From assembly GCA_022486625.1 (NCBI GenBank), contig JAKVKH010000038.1, positions 1 to 38,341 on the forward strand: a stretch of 38,341 nt of DNA, written 5' to 3'. This document shows, piece by piece, positions 21,651-28,902 of this stretch. The stretch is from Butyrivibrio sp. Its GTDB lineage: Bacteria; Bacillota; Clostridia; Lachnospirales; Lachnospiraceae. The translations under genes were made by a program, and so were the position numbers. Position 1 is the stretch's first letter; every line of letters starts with the position of its first letter. The notes below the pieces were generated by a model, which had not been told where the DNA came from, searched no databases, and worked only from the letters and a program-made list of their open reading frames with translations.

Positions 21651-21883
21651 AATGGCACCTCCTGAAAATATGTGGTTGGCGCATAAATCTCCGCCATGGG
21701 GCAGAGCCATGCTCCCACTCCAGTAACTGCACGGATCACGCTCACGCGTTTCTCCGTACTGCCTGCTTTCATCATGAAATAATGAAAACAGCGAACTGTC
21801 TGAGGGACAGTTCTTTCATCCGTCAGATCAACCTCCGGATGAATATATTCAGGCGCTGTGAACAACGTTCTCAGCGCAGAACA
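21651..21883 (-). ncRNA. Structured 5' leader of rplKA
   Basis: The leader is about 230 bases and rich in hairpins on the minus strand: GCGCTG/CAGCGC (21854-21878) with inner GAAC/GTTC; TCATCCG/CGGATGA; GAACTGTC/GACAGTTC (21793-21813); ACGGA/TCCGT enclosing ACGC/GCGT; and GTGGGAG...CCAAC near the gene. The last part resembles leaders in which L1 binds an imitation of its rRNA site. Control by L1 is inferred from E. coli, not shown here. Confidence 0.5.
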
Positions 21884-21889
21884 TATCGA

Positions 21890-21918
21890 ATCATAAACTT
21901 AATTCTCTCAGCTGTCAA
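21890..21918 (-). promoter_or_regulatory. Promoter of rplKA
   Basis: The minus strand reads TTGACA (21913-21918, inside the 3' end of nusG), a 17-bp spacer and TATGAT (21890-21895). Confidence 0.83.
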
Positions 21919-22519
21919 TACGTCTTACTTCGGCAAAGCTGATTTCGACCGGTGTTTCACGTCCAAACAGGTCTACATTGATTGTAGCGGTCTGCTTGCT
22001 CATATCCATACGCTGTACCACACCTGCGGTATCCTTCCAGACACCTGCAATAACAGCGATTTCATCGCCGACACCAAAGTCAACAGATACAGTATCTGTT
22101 CTGATTCCAAGCGGTTTGATCTCCGCATCGGAAAGCGGTACAGGTTTGCTTCCCGGTCCGACAAATCCGGTAACACCACGGGTATTTCTGACTACATACC
22201 ATGTTTCATCATTCATATCCATGTTCACCAGAACATATCCGGGGAACATCTTTCTCTGTACGGTCTTGCGCGCGCCGTTCTTGACTTCCACTACGTCCTG
22301 AAGCGGTACACGAACCTCCAGAATCTGATCCTCAAGATGTCTGTTCTCGATTGTCTTCTCAAGGTTTGCCTTTACCTTGTTTTCATATCCGGAATAGGTA
22401 TGTACTACATACCAGTGAGTCTTGCCTGAAAGGTCTTCCGGGGCTTTGTCATTCTCATAAGCCACATCGGCGTTTTCAGACTGCTCTTCCTTCTGTACGT
22501 CCTTTTCTTCGTCTGCCAT
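21908..22519 (-). CDS. nusG: Transcription termination/antitermination protein NusG
   Basis: A 203-residue NusG. The NGN domain begins at about residue 35 (HWYVVHTYSGYENKVK) and includes PGYVLVNMDM. The KOW domain is near the C-terminus (DEIAVIAGVWKDTAGVVQ). It links RNA polymerase to ribosomes or termination factors. The first 34 residues are an acidic extension (DEEKDVQKEEQSENADV) not present in B. subtilis-type NusG (about 177 aa). The ATG follows GGAG. It is cotranscribed after secE. Confidence 0.96.
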   Translation of the reverse strand: MADEEKDVQKEEQSENADVAYENDKAPEDLSGKTHWYVVHTYSGYENKVKANLEKTIENRHLEDQILEVRVPLQDVVEVKNGARKTVQRKMFPGYVLVNMDMNDETWYVVRNTRGVTGFVGPGSKPVPLSDAEIKPLGIRTDTVSVDFGVGDEIAVIAGVWKDTAGVVQRMDMSKQTATINVDLFGRETPVEISFAEVRRIDS

Positions 22520-22604
22520 ATGATCTCCTCAAATGTGATGCACTTCAGAAACAATGATCACAATGTTCATCCGAGTACCGATTCAGCTTTCTTAAGACCA
22601 CATC

Positions 22605-22877
22605 TCACAGTTTCAGATTGGTCAGTAAGTTGATTCCATAGCCAAAGCCATAATCAAGTGCAGCGATTAAAGCGCCACTGATCAGAGAAATAATTACTAC
22701 TGCAGTGGTCTGCTTGATAATGTCGTCCTTGGACGGCCATACAATCTTAGCATATTCAGCCTTGACACCCTCGAAGAATTTGCTGATCCTGTTCTCTTTG
22801 CGGGGAGCACTTTTTTGTTTATCAGCAGAGCTTTTTTTCGTGCTCTCTGTGATTTTGGATTCTTCCATTCTGCTCAC
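22605..22877 (-). CDS. secE: Preprotein translocase subunit SecE
   Basis: An approximately 90-residue SecE with a charged N-terminus, the conserved amphipathic helix (AEYAKIVWPSKDDIIK) and a single membrane helix (about residues 60-85). It stabilises SecY in the membrane. The start is either GTG at 22877 or ATG at 22868; GGGAG is 3 and 12 bases away respectively, so neither is ideal. It lies 27 bp after rpmG in the classical order rpmG-secE-nusG. Confidence 0.93.
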   Translation of the reverse strand: MSRMEESKITESTKKSSADKQKSAPRKENRISKFFEGVKAEYAKIVWPSKDDIIKQTTAVVIISLISGALIAALDYGFGYGINLLTNLKL

Positions 22878-22904
22878 GGTCTCCCTTCGAAAATCGGACG
22901 AAAA

Positions 22905-23054
22905 TTACTTTGTTTCCTTGTGTAATGTGTGCTTTCTGCAGAAAGGACAGTACTTCTTGATTTCCATTCTGTCGGGATGTGTCTTCTTATCCTTTGTTGT
23001 ATCATAGTTACGGTTCTTGCATTCTGTGCATGCCAGTGTGATTCTTGTACGCAT
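22905..23054 (-). CDS. rpmG: 50S ribosomal protein L33
   Basis: A 49-residue L33 beginning [17 protein letters not shown] and ending HTLHKETK. It has two zinc-ribbon pairs, C9-x2-C12 and C36-x2-C39, so it is the zinc-binding (C+) form. The ATG follows GGAGG. It is the first ribosomal gene of the cluster, upstream of secE. Confidence 0.95.
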   Translation of the reverse strand: MRTRITLACTECKNRNYDTTKDKKTHPDRMEIKKYCPFCRKHTLHKETK

Positions 23055-23142
23055 ATTCCACCTCCGCGTGAAACTTATTCAACACGCTCATCAACTTAAT
23101 TTTTAGCATAAAAAAAAGACCCAAATTTCATGTCCGTACATA

Positions 23143-23171
23143 AATATAGCATATGAAAGCCCCGACGTCAA
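23143..23171 (-). promoter_or_regulatory. Promoter of rpmG-secE-nusG
   Basis: The minus strand reads TTGACG (23166-23171), a 17-bp spacer and TATATT (23143-23148), giving a leader of about 80 bases. Confidence 0.82.
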
Positions 23172-23206
23172 CGAATTTTTTCATTTATCTTCGCATGCTT
23201 TATCAT

Positions 23207-23305
23207 TCATCTTCCCATGTTCAGCCAGATTGAAAGTCCTGCAAAAACAATGAGCACACAGAACAGAAAAATTCTGCTTCCGGGATCCAGTTTTCTCTTT
23301 TTCAT
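23207..23305 (-). CDS. Small single-span membrane peptide (32 aa)
   Basis: An unannotated-type small ORF. Its ATG is preceded by GGGAGG at 4-base spacing. The product is 32 residues: a basic start (MKKRKLDPGSR), one hydrophobic helix (IFLFCVLIVFAGLSIWL), and the end NMGR then TGA. This is the typical form of a small inner-membrane protein with a cytoplasmic N-terminus. It lies upstream of rpmG on the same strand, and the rpmG promoter begins after its stop. I do not know its function. Confidence 0.65.
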   Translation of the reverse strand: MKKRKLDPGSRIFLFCVLIVFAGLSIWLNMGR

Positions 23306-23356
23306 TTTTCCTCCCAAAAATAATATATAAATTAGTAGATATTCACACAAATCATC

Positions 23357-23385
23357 TTGTAATTAACGTTAAACCGTGATAATAT
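23357..23385 (+). promoter_or_regulatory. Promoter of the FliD-like gene
   Basis: TTGTAA (23357-23362), a 17-bp spacer and TAATAT (23380-23385). It is a sigma-A type; I see no convincing sigma-28 flagellar promoter. The predicted 5' UTR is about 110 bases. Confidence 0.72.
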
Positions 23386-23413
23386 TATTATATTAAAAGG
23401 TCGTAGTGTGCCC

Positions 23414-23499
23414 AGTGGGTAAATATCGTCAAAGGATTGACGGGCATCTGTTCTCTGATGCTGCAGCGCCCACTCTATCATGGAAGAAAGGAGGGCATC
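23414..23499 (+). promoter_or_regulatory. Structured leader with possible CsrA-type sites
   Basis: A three-way junction closed by AGTGGG (23414-23419) / CCCACT (23469-23474). Arm one is CGTCA-AAGGAT-TGACG (23427-23442). Arm two is GCATC (23444-23448) / GATGC (23457-23461). The AAGGAU hexaloop fits the ANGGA-in-a-loop rule for CsrA. A second AAGGA is the ribosome site itself (23488-23492). GCATC recurs at 23495-23499, so GATGC could switch partners. It is not a riboswitch class I recognise. Confidence 0.5.
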
Positions 23500-23502
23500 C
23501 AG

Positions 23503-24804
23503 ATGGCAAATCTTCTGCTTGGTGGTGTTTATAACCACTTTCTAACTTCGTATGCTTCAAAAGATGTAACGCAGTCAGATACACATAAGAAAGACGAACT
23601 GCGCGATATCTACAAATCCATTGTCAAAATGAATCAGGATGCACCTCTCTACCTTCTTCCAAAAGACGGCTCGGCAGAGGAAAGCGCAATCAGCCTGAAA
23701 GAAGAGGCAAGACAGCTGAGCGGAACGCTCTCCAAACTTCAGGGTTCGGGAACTGATGCACTCTCCGGTCAGCAGACGGCATATTCAAGTGATGAAGATG
23801 TACTGTCTGCCTCTTATATCGGTTCCGATGACGATACTCCGGCACCTGTTTCCATGCACGTTGATTCCCTTGCCTCCGGTCAGGTCAATACCGGTACTTA
23901 TCTTCCTGACGAACGGACCCAGCTTGAAGCCGGCAATTACTATTTTGATGCCCGGATTAACGATCAGAGCTATGAATTTCAATTTGCAATCAGCGCAGGA
24001 GAAACCAACCGTGATGTACAGGAACGTATCTCCCGTCTGATTAATAAAGCCGGCGTCCATCTGGATGCGCAGGTCATTCAAAACGATGACGGTCAGAGTG
24101 CACTGCAGATCACTTCACAGCTCACGGGGCTGCCCTCCGGTAAGGATCAGCAGTTCATCATGTATGACAGTTTAAGCGGCGATCATCACGGTGTTGTTCC
24201 CTACTTCGGTATGAATCAGACTACTGAAGAGGCATCCAATGCGCAGTTTGAAGTCGGCGGTGTGACGCGTTCTTCCACTTCCAATCATTTTACGCTCAAC
24301 GGTGCCTATGACATCACACTGCACCAGACCAGTGAAACAGCTGATGATTCCGTCACTGTCGGCATTAAGGATGATAATGCTGCCATGATCGACAATATCC
24401 ATAAACTGGTAGACAGCTATAACCGTTTTATTTCCGGAGTTTCCGCAATCAGCAGTCCGGCTTTCCGCAGCGGGCATATTCTGAGCCAGATGTCTTCCAT
24501 CACAGATCATTACCGTAATGATCTTGAACCGCTTGGTTTCAGCATTCAGGACAACGGGCAGATCTCCCTCGATGAGCAGCTTCTGACCCAGAGTGCAGAA
24601 GATCCTGCATCCGGGCTTTCTGAAGAATTCGAACCGGTAAAGGAATTTGCTGCCGATGTTTCATCCAAATCAAAAGAGTTCATGCTGGATCCGATGAAAT
24701 TTGCAGACCACCCGATTGTCAACTACAAGAACCCCGGACGAACACTGCCGAATCCCTATATTACCAGTGAATATTCCGGCATGATGTTCAACAATTACTG
24801 CTGA
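23503..24804 (+). CDS. FliD-like (flagellar hook-associated protein 2-like) protein
   Basis: A 433-residue protein starting MANLLLGGVYNHF. I chose the ATG at 23503 (GGAGG 8 bases upstream) over an in-frame upstream start at 23437. The middle part (about residues 225-325) resembles FliD: AQFEVGGVTRSSTSNHFTLNG, then DITLHQTS, then VTVGIKDDNAAMIDNIHKLVDSYNRFI. The usual FliD N-terminus (GLxSGxDT-like) is absent, and the end is YSGMMFNNYC. FliD caps the flagellar filament or acts as an adhesin. No other flagellar gene is in the window, so it is an orphan. Its 3' end overlaps glf by 10 bp on the opposite strand. Confidence 0.68.
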   Translation: MANLLLGGVYNHFLTSYASKDVTQSDTHKKDELRDIYKSIVKMNQDAPLYLLPKDGSAEESAISLKEEARQLSGTLSKLQGSGTDALSGQQTAYSSDEDVLSASYIGSDDDTPAPVSMHVDSLASGQVNTGTYLPDERTQLEAGNYYFDARINDQSYEFQFAISAGETNRDVQERISRLINKAGVHLDAQVIQNDDGQSALQITSQLTGLPSGKDQQFIMYDSLSGDHHGVVPYFGMNQTTEEASNAQFEVGGVTRSSTSNHFTLNGAYDITLHQTSETADDSVTVGIKDDNAAMIDNIHKLVDSYNRFISGVSAISSPAFRSGHILSQMSSITDHYRNDLEPLGFSIQDNGQISLDEQLLTQSAEDPASGLSEEFEPVKEFAADVSSKSKEFMLDPMKFADHPIVNYKNPGRTLPNPYITSEYSGMMFNNYC

Positions 24805-25997
24805 GCGCATATATCCAGCGCCGCACGGATGACCTGATCCATATTGTAATACTTATACTGCCCCAGGCGTCCTCCGAAGATGACATCCTTATCCCTCTTT
24901 GCCAGTTCCTGATATTGTGCAAAGAGGGAATTATTTTTTTCATCATTCATCGGATAGTAAGGTTCATCTCCCTTTTTCCAGGTCGCCGGATATTCACGGG
25001 TGATAATCGTGCCATGTCCCCTGCCGTATTCAAAATGCCTGTGCTCGATGATCCTTGTATACGGTACCTCACGCTCTGTGTAGTTTACCACTGCATTTCC
25101 CTGATAATTGTCCGTATCCGGAAGTTCCTGCGTTTCAAAGCGCAGAGATCTGTATTCCAGCATTCCCAGACGATATCCGTAGAATTCATCAATCATACCG
25201 GTAAAAACAATTTTTCCGAAAGTATCACCATTTGCAGAAGCAAACGGTCTTACCGGTGCACCGTCCTGCATCTGCAGGAATCTGTAATAATCAGTGTCAA
25301 GGCGCACTTCTGTACCTTCCAGCATTTTCTCCGCCAGTAATGTATAGCCGCCGATCGGAATTCCCTGATACGGATCATTGAAATAATTATTATCATAAAT
25401 AAAGCGGAAGGGCAGACGACGGATAATAAATGCAGGAAGCTCTGCGCAAGAACGCCCCCATTGTTTCTCCGTATAGCCTTTTACCAGCTTTTCAAAGATA
25501 TCCCTTCCTGCAAGGCATAATCCCTGCTCTTCCAGATTCTCCGCTTCAAATCCTGTAATTTCTTCTTCCGTTATTTCTGCATAATTTCCTGCAACTTCGT
25601 GTCTTTTCTGCAGGATTTCCGTCACTGCCTGTCTGCTCTGCTTTCCAATAATCTCCTGCGCCTGCTGCGGCGTACGGATTCCCCACATTCTGCTGAAAGT
25701 ATTCATATTAAAAGGCAGATTATACAGTTCGTCCTTCCAGACCGCAATCGGTGAATTCACATAGTTGTTAAATCTTGCATACTGATTCACATAGCTCCAC
25801 ACCTCTTCATCCGAAGTATGGAAAATATGTGCACCATACTGATGCACATTAATATCCATGCGTTTCTGTGTATAAATATTTCCGCCGATATGATTTCTCT
25901 TATCGATAACCAGACATTTTTTTCCAGCCTGTCTCATCTGCTGAGCAAATACACAGCCGAACAGACCTGCTCCCACTATCAGATAATCGTATTTCAT
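24795..25997 (-). CDS. glf: UDP-galactopyranose mutase
   Basis: A 400-residue flavoenzyme that converts UDP-galactopyranose to UDP-galactofuranose for surface glycans. The FAD-binding VGAGLFGCVFAQ is at residues 8-19, followed by HIGGNIYT and HQYGAHIFHT. FVKGYTEKQW-type (KLVKGYTEKQWGR) and the C-terminal FGGRLGQYKYYNMD motifs are typical of Glf. The ATG follows GGAGG. The neighbouring epimerase and glycosyltransferase genes support a role in cell-envelope polysaccharide synthesis. Confidence 0.95.
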   Translation of the reverse strand: MKYDYLIVGAGLFGCVFAQQMRQAGKKCLVIDKRNHIGGNIYTQKRMDINVHQYGAHIFHTSDEEVWSYVNQYARFNNYVNSPIAVWKDELYNLPFNMNTFSRMWGIRTPQQAQEIIGKQSRQAVTEILQKRHEVAGNYAEITEEEITGFEAENLEEQGLCLAGRDIFEKLVKGYTEKQWGRSCAELPAFIIRRLPFRFIYDNNYFNDPYQGIPIGGYTLLAEKMLEGTEVRLDTDYYRFLQMQDGAPVRPFASANGDTFGKIVFTGMIDEFYGYRLGMLEYRSLRFETQELPDTDNYQGNAVVNYTEREVPYTRIIEHRHFEYGRGHGTIITREYPATWKKGDEPYYPMNDEKNNSLFAQYQELAKRDKDVIFGGRLGQYKYYNMDQVIRAALDICAQQ

Positions 25998-26063
25998 TTT
26001 CTCCTCCGTATCCTGGAAATTCTTCCTTCTTCTTTCGTCATTGCCCCTGAGGGCGCTGCTTTT

Positions 26064-26092
26064 ATTCTAACAGCCGATTCCTGCTGTTGCAA
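26064..26092 (-). promoter_or_regulatory. Promoter of glf
   Basis: The minus strand reads TTGCAA (26087-26092), a 17-bp spacer and TAGAAT (26064-26069). Confidence 0.65.
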
Positions 26093-26136
26093 GCACGATG
26101 GTCTGAAAATTCAGCCTGCCTGCGCTTTTTATACGC

Positions 26137-26170
26137 AAAAAGAGACCCGCATGCACTGCATACGAATCTC
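26137..26170 (-). terminator. Terminator after the HTH gene
   Basis: On the minus strand GAGATTCGTATGCA (26157-26170) pairs with TGCATGCGGGTCTC (26142-26155) with two mismatched positions, followed by TTTTTGCG. Confidence 0.78.
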
Positions 26171-26202
26171 CTCTGATCAGCCTGATCTGTGTTCCGGCTG
26201 TT

Positions 26203-26535
26203 TTATGCCTGATATTTCTCAAGTGATACAAGATCACCCATTACGTCCAGAACCTTCTTGCGTCCTGTCTTGTTCAGTTTAACATACTGCTGCATAACGC
26301 GGTTTTCCACAATCTTGTTGCCCAGGTCTGTTCCTTTTTCCAGCGGTGTGAAATCTACCGGGTTCAGGTTCAGTTTGTCACACATACGGATCACAGTACC
26401 ATATGCCATACCTTCAATTCCTCTGTCCAGGGCGGTTACCAAAGTACTATATGGAATAGACATGTCAATTGCGAACTGTCTGACACTCTTATATTGCTGT
26501 AAGATTTCCTTCTTCAGTATTTCTGCCTTTGTCAT
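26203..26535 (-). CDS. Small helix-turn-helix protein
   Basis: A 110-residue protein with a lambda-repressor/XRE-like HTH: the segment SVRQFAIDMSIPYSTLVTAL (about residues 17-36) gives the HTH, with MAYGTVIRMCDKLNLNPVDF as the next helices. The C-terminal half is charged and helical (NKTGRKKVLDVMGDLVSLEK). It probably binds DNA as a dimer; its targets are unknown. The ATG follows AAGGAGG. It is monocistronic with a clear terminator. A TATACT box 43 bases upstream is a likely promoter. Confidence 0.78.
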   Translation of the reverse strand: MTKAEILKKEILQQYKSVRQFAIDMSIPYSTLVTALDRGIEGMAYGTVIRMCDKLNLNPVDFTPLEKGTDLGNKIVENRVMQQYVKLNKTGRKKVLDVMGDLVSLEKYQA

Positions 26536-26840
26536 ATGCGTATACCTCCTTAAATTTATTTTACGGGTCAGTTATAAAGTATAGCGCATATACGGTTTTT
26601 CGTCATTCATTTTTTTCTTAAAATTTGTAATAAATTTTTCTGTACTTTTTTGCGTATTTCTGTCACTTTTAACAAATATCGCTAAATTACGGTTTTTTTA
26701 TGAATGTGTTCACAAACTTTTCACTTTTTGTCATTATACTTAATTTCGCTCTGGCGATAACGCCTGTAATATTTGATTTATTTTCTTCTGTATTCTCTTT
26801 ATCCGTGTTCGTAAATGCGTTTAGTTTTTCGTTTCCATAT
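26536..26840. other. AT-rich intergenic region with repeated motif
   Basis: 305 bp between the HTH gene and the epimerase gene. It contains a likely HTH promoter (minus strand ATGACG, 17 bp, TATACT; 26578-26606). TACGGTTTTT occurs twice (26591-26600 and near 26690), and a GGCGATAACGCC inverted repeat is near 26754. Frames stay open over much of 26700-26840 on both strands, but none has a ribosome site. I see no supported gene. Confidence 0.45.
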
Positions 26841-27716
26841 TCAGTGATATTCTCTGATACTCTCCAGCAAACTCATTTTGGGTTTCCATCCGGTATCCCT
26901 CTTTACCTTCTCCATGGACGGCTGCAGCGAAACCAGCGGAGTCGGCAGTTCACCATATACAATCTGTGCCTCCGGGTTCAGATTCATCCGGATCTGTTCC
27001 GTGAAATATTTCAGCGGATGATAATCTCCGTTTGCTATGTTATAGATCTCCCCGCTTCGTCCATGTTCACCAAGCGCAATCAGTTCATCTGCCGCATCAC
27101 CGGCATCCAGATAATCCCAGTTCTGTGTCCCTGCAGAAAGATGCGCTGTCTCTCCGGCACGGATCTTCTGCACGAGATCTGGCAGCATTCTGCCATGCGG
27201 CTCATATCTGCCGATCAGACTGAAAATTCTTCCCCAGATCCACTCAACGCCCAGCTGACGGGCACGATTGCCTGTCAGGTAACATGCTGCCGCTTTCGCC
27301 GCGCCATAAGAAGAAAACGGCTGCGGTGCAAGGTCTTCCGTCTGTATCTCTGTCCTGCTGCCATATTCCGCCTGCGAGCCCGTGCAGATAAAACGGCTGC
27401 AGCCGATCTGTGCCGCTGCTTCCACTGCCTTAACGGCAACATCCACATTACGATACTGCAGATCAAATTCGTCTCGCCCGCCGGCCCAGGCCAGATGATA
27501 AAACAAATCACAGGGTTCCCATATTTTTCCCGGCAGAAGGTTCATCTGTTCCATGTCGAGCATAATCGGATGCAGGCATCTGCTCTCCTGCAGACGTCTG
27601 TTATGCGCGGACCCTTCTCTGACGACCGCATATACCTCATACCCCTGACTGATCAGATGTTCTACCAGATTGCACCCTGCAAATCCTGCTGCCCCGGTTA
27701 CGACTGCTTTCTTCAT
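26841..27716 (-). CDS. NAD-dependent epimerase/dehydratase (NDP-sugar type)
   Basis: A 291-residue extended short-chain dehydrogenase. It has the nucleotide-binding GAAGFAG (8-14), catalytic Ser114 (TGSQAEYG) and Tyr137-x3-Lys141 (SSYGAAK). The C-terminal part (YNIANGDYHPLKYF, RDTGWKPKMSL) is that of GalE/RfbB-like nucleotide-sugar enzymes. The exact sugar cannot be told. The ATG follows AGAGGG. It is divergent from the TPR glycosyltransferase gene with 100 bp between, and near glf, so a role in surface glycan precursors is likely. Confidence 0.87.
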   Translation of the reverse strand: MKKAVVTGAAGFAGCNLVEHLISQGYEVYAVVREGSAHNRRLQESRCLHPIMLDMEQMNLLPGKIWEPCDLFYHLAWAGGRDEFDLQYRNVDVAVKAVEAAAQIGCSRFICTGSQAEYGSRTEIQTEDLAPQPFSSYGAAKAAACYLTGNRARQLGVEWIWGRIFSLIGRYEPHGRMLPDLVQKIRAGETAHLSAGTQNWDYLDAGDAADELIALGEHGRSGEIYNIANGDYHPLKYFTEQIRMNLNPEAQIVYGELPTPLVSLQPSMEKVKRDTGWKPKMSLLESIREYH

Positions 27717-27770
27717 TTCGCCCTCTTTCCACAGGGCATTCTTTTTCCCGTTTGCCCCGTGACTGCGTTA

Positions 27771-27776
27771 TAATGG
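27771..27776 (+). promoter_or_regulatory. Possible -10 box for the glycosyltransferase gene
   Basis: TATAAT lies about 40 bases upstream of the start codon. The -35 region is poor, and a second AT-rich box (TATAGT) follows, so the exact promoter is uncertain. Confidence 0.4.
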
Positions 27777-27816
27777 ATATAGTATAAACCATTTTGTTCC
27801 GGGAAGGAATCACATC

Positions 27817-28884
27817 ATGGATCTCTCTGTCTGTATCATTGCCAGAAATGAGGAAAAAAACATTCAGAAATGCCTGCGTGCGCTGACGCCCATGCAATGT
27901 GAGATTATCGTGACCGATACCGGCTCTGCGGATCACACATTACAGATTGCCGAAAAATATACCCGTCAGATCTATCAGTTCCCGTGGTGTGATGATTTCA
28001 GTGCCGCCAGAAATTTCACCGCAAGCCGCGCCTGCGGTGACTGGATTCTTGCTGTGGACTGTGATGAGTATCTCGTACAGGCCGACCTTCTTTCGCTTAC
28101 CCGTGCTATGGAGGAACACCCGCTGGAAATCGGCATGATCAGCAGGATCAGTCCTTATCCAAGGCAGGGTACCCAGCAGACACTTCATGAATATGTGGCA
28201 CGTCTTTACAACCGCAATCTGTATGCCTATAAGGGCAAGATCCATGAAACAGTAGAGCCCCTTTCCGAGAAGCAGGTGCCCTCCAGCGGGGACGGTCTCA
28301 AATACTTTGAAATTCCGCTGACTTTTTATCATGATGGCTACCAGACGGAAAATGTACGCAGACAGAAAGCGGAGCGTGACCTGAAAATGCTGCAGGAAAC
28401 GCTCCGTCAGGAAGGTCCTTCTTCCTATACATATTATCAGCTTGGCAAATGCTATGTCGTTATGAACGATCCCGCACTTGCCGCACACTATTTTGATCTG
28501 GGACTGGCCATGGATGTTAACCCGGCGCTGACTTACGTGCAGGAAATGGTTGAGTCCTACGGTTACTGTCTTCTGGACCTCAAGCAGTACAGTAAAGCCC
28601 TCCAGCTGGAAAATGTCTACAGCACTTTTTCCGGCAGAGCGGACTTTGTCTTTCTGATGGGCCTGATCTACATGAATAACGCCCGTTTTCCGGAAGCCAT
28701 TGCCCAGTTTGAAAAAGCCACAAAGATGACCAGCTACTCCGTGGAAGGTGTCAACAGCTACAGTGCATGGTACAACATCGGTGTAATCTATGAATGCCTT
28801 GGCAAGCACGATCTTGCCCTGCAGTATTACAGAAAGTGCGGCAGTTTCCAGCCGGCATTGTCGAGGATTGCGGCGATTAAGTGA
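27817..28884 (+). CDS. GT2 family glycosyltransferase with C-terminal TPR repeats
   Basis: A 355-residue cytoplasmic enzyme. The GT-A domain (1-200) begins LSVCIIARNEEKNI. It has TDTGSADHT and the metal-binding DCD at residues 81-83 (LAVDCDEYL), then IHETVEP. From about residue 205 there are tetratricopeptide-like repeats (YTYYQLGKCYVVMNDPALAA, SAWYNIGVIYECLGKHDLAL). This architecture is found in SunS-like and protein- or glycan-directed GT2 enzymes; the acceptor is unknown. The ATG is preceded by GGAAGG. It converges on the rloB-like gene with an 18-bp gap. Confidence 0.87.
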   Translation: MDLSVCIIARNEEKNIQKCLRALTPMQCEIIVTDTGSADHTLQIAEKYTRQIYQFPWCDDFSAARNFTASRACGDWILAVDCDEYLVQADLLSLTRAMEEHPLEIGMISRISPYPRQGTQQTLHEYVARLYNRNLYAYKGKIHETVEPLSEKQVPSSGDGLKYFEIPLTFYHDGYQTENVRRQKAERDLKMLQETLRQEGPSSYTYYQLGKCYVVMNDPALAAHYFDLGLAMDVNPALTYVQEMVESYGYCLLDLKQYSKALQLENVYSTFSGRADFVFLMGLIYMNNARFPEAIAQFEKATKMTSYSVEGVNSYSAWYNIGVIYECLGKHDLALQYYRKCGSFQPALSRIAAIK

Positions 28885-28902
28885 GTGCTTTTACCCTAAT
28901 GC

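Noticed and set aside
23401..23482. Cyclic-di-GMP riboswitch upstream of a flagellar-type gene
   Set aside because: The hallmark GEMM sequences (GCACAGGGCAAA, GACGCAAAGCC) are not present, so the structured leader was left unclassified.
26700..27773. A 357-codon open frame on the plus strand
   Set aside because: It mostly lies opposite the clear epimerase gene, has no ribosome site, and its product past residue 50 is Cys/Arg-rich shadow-like sequence.
27940..28809. A 289-codon open frame on the minus strand
   Set aside because: It is antisense to the glycosyltransferase with GT-A and TPR motifs and shows no domain of its own.
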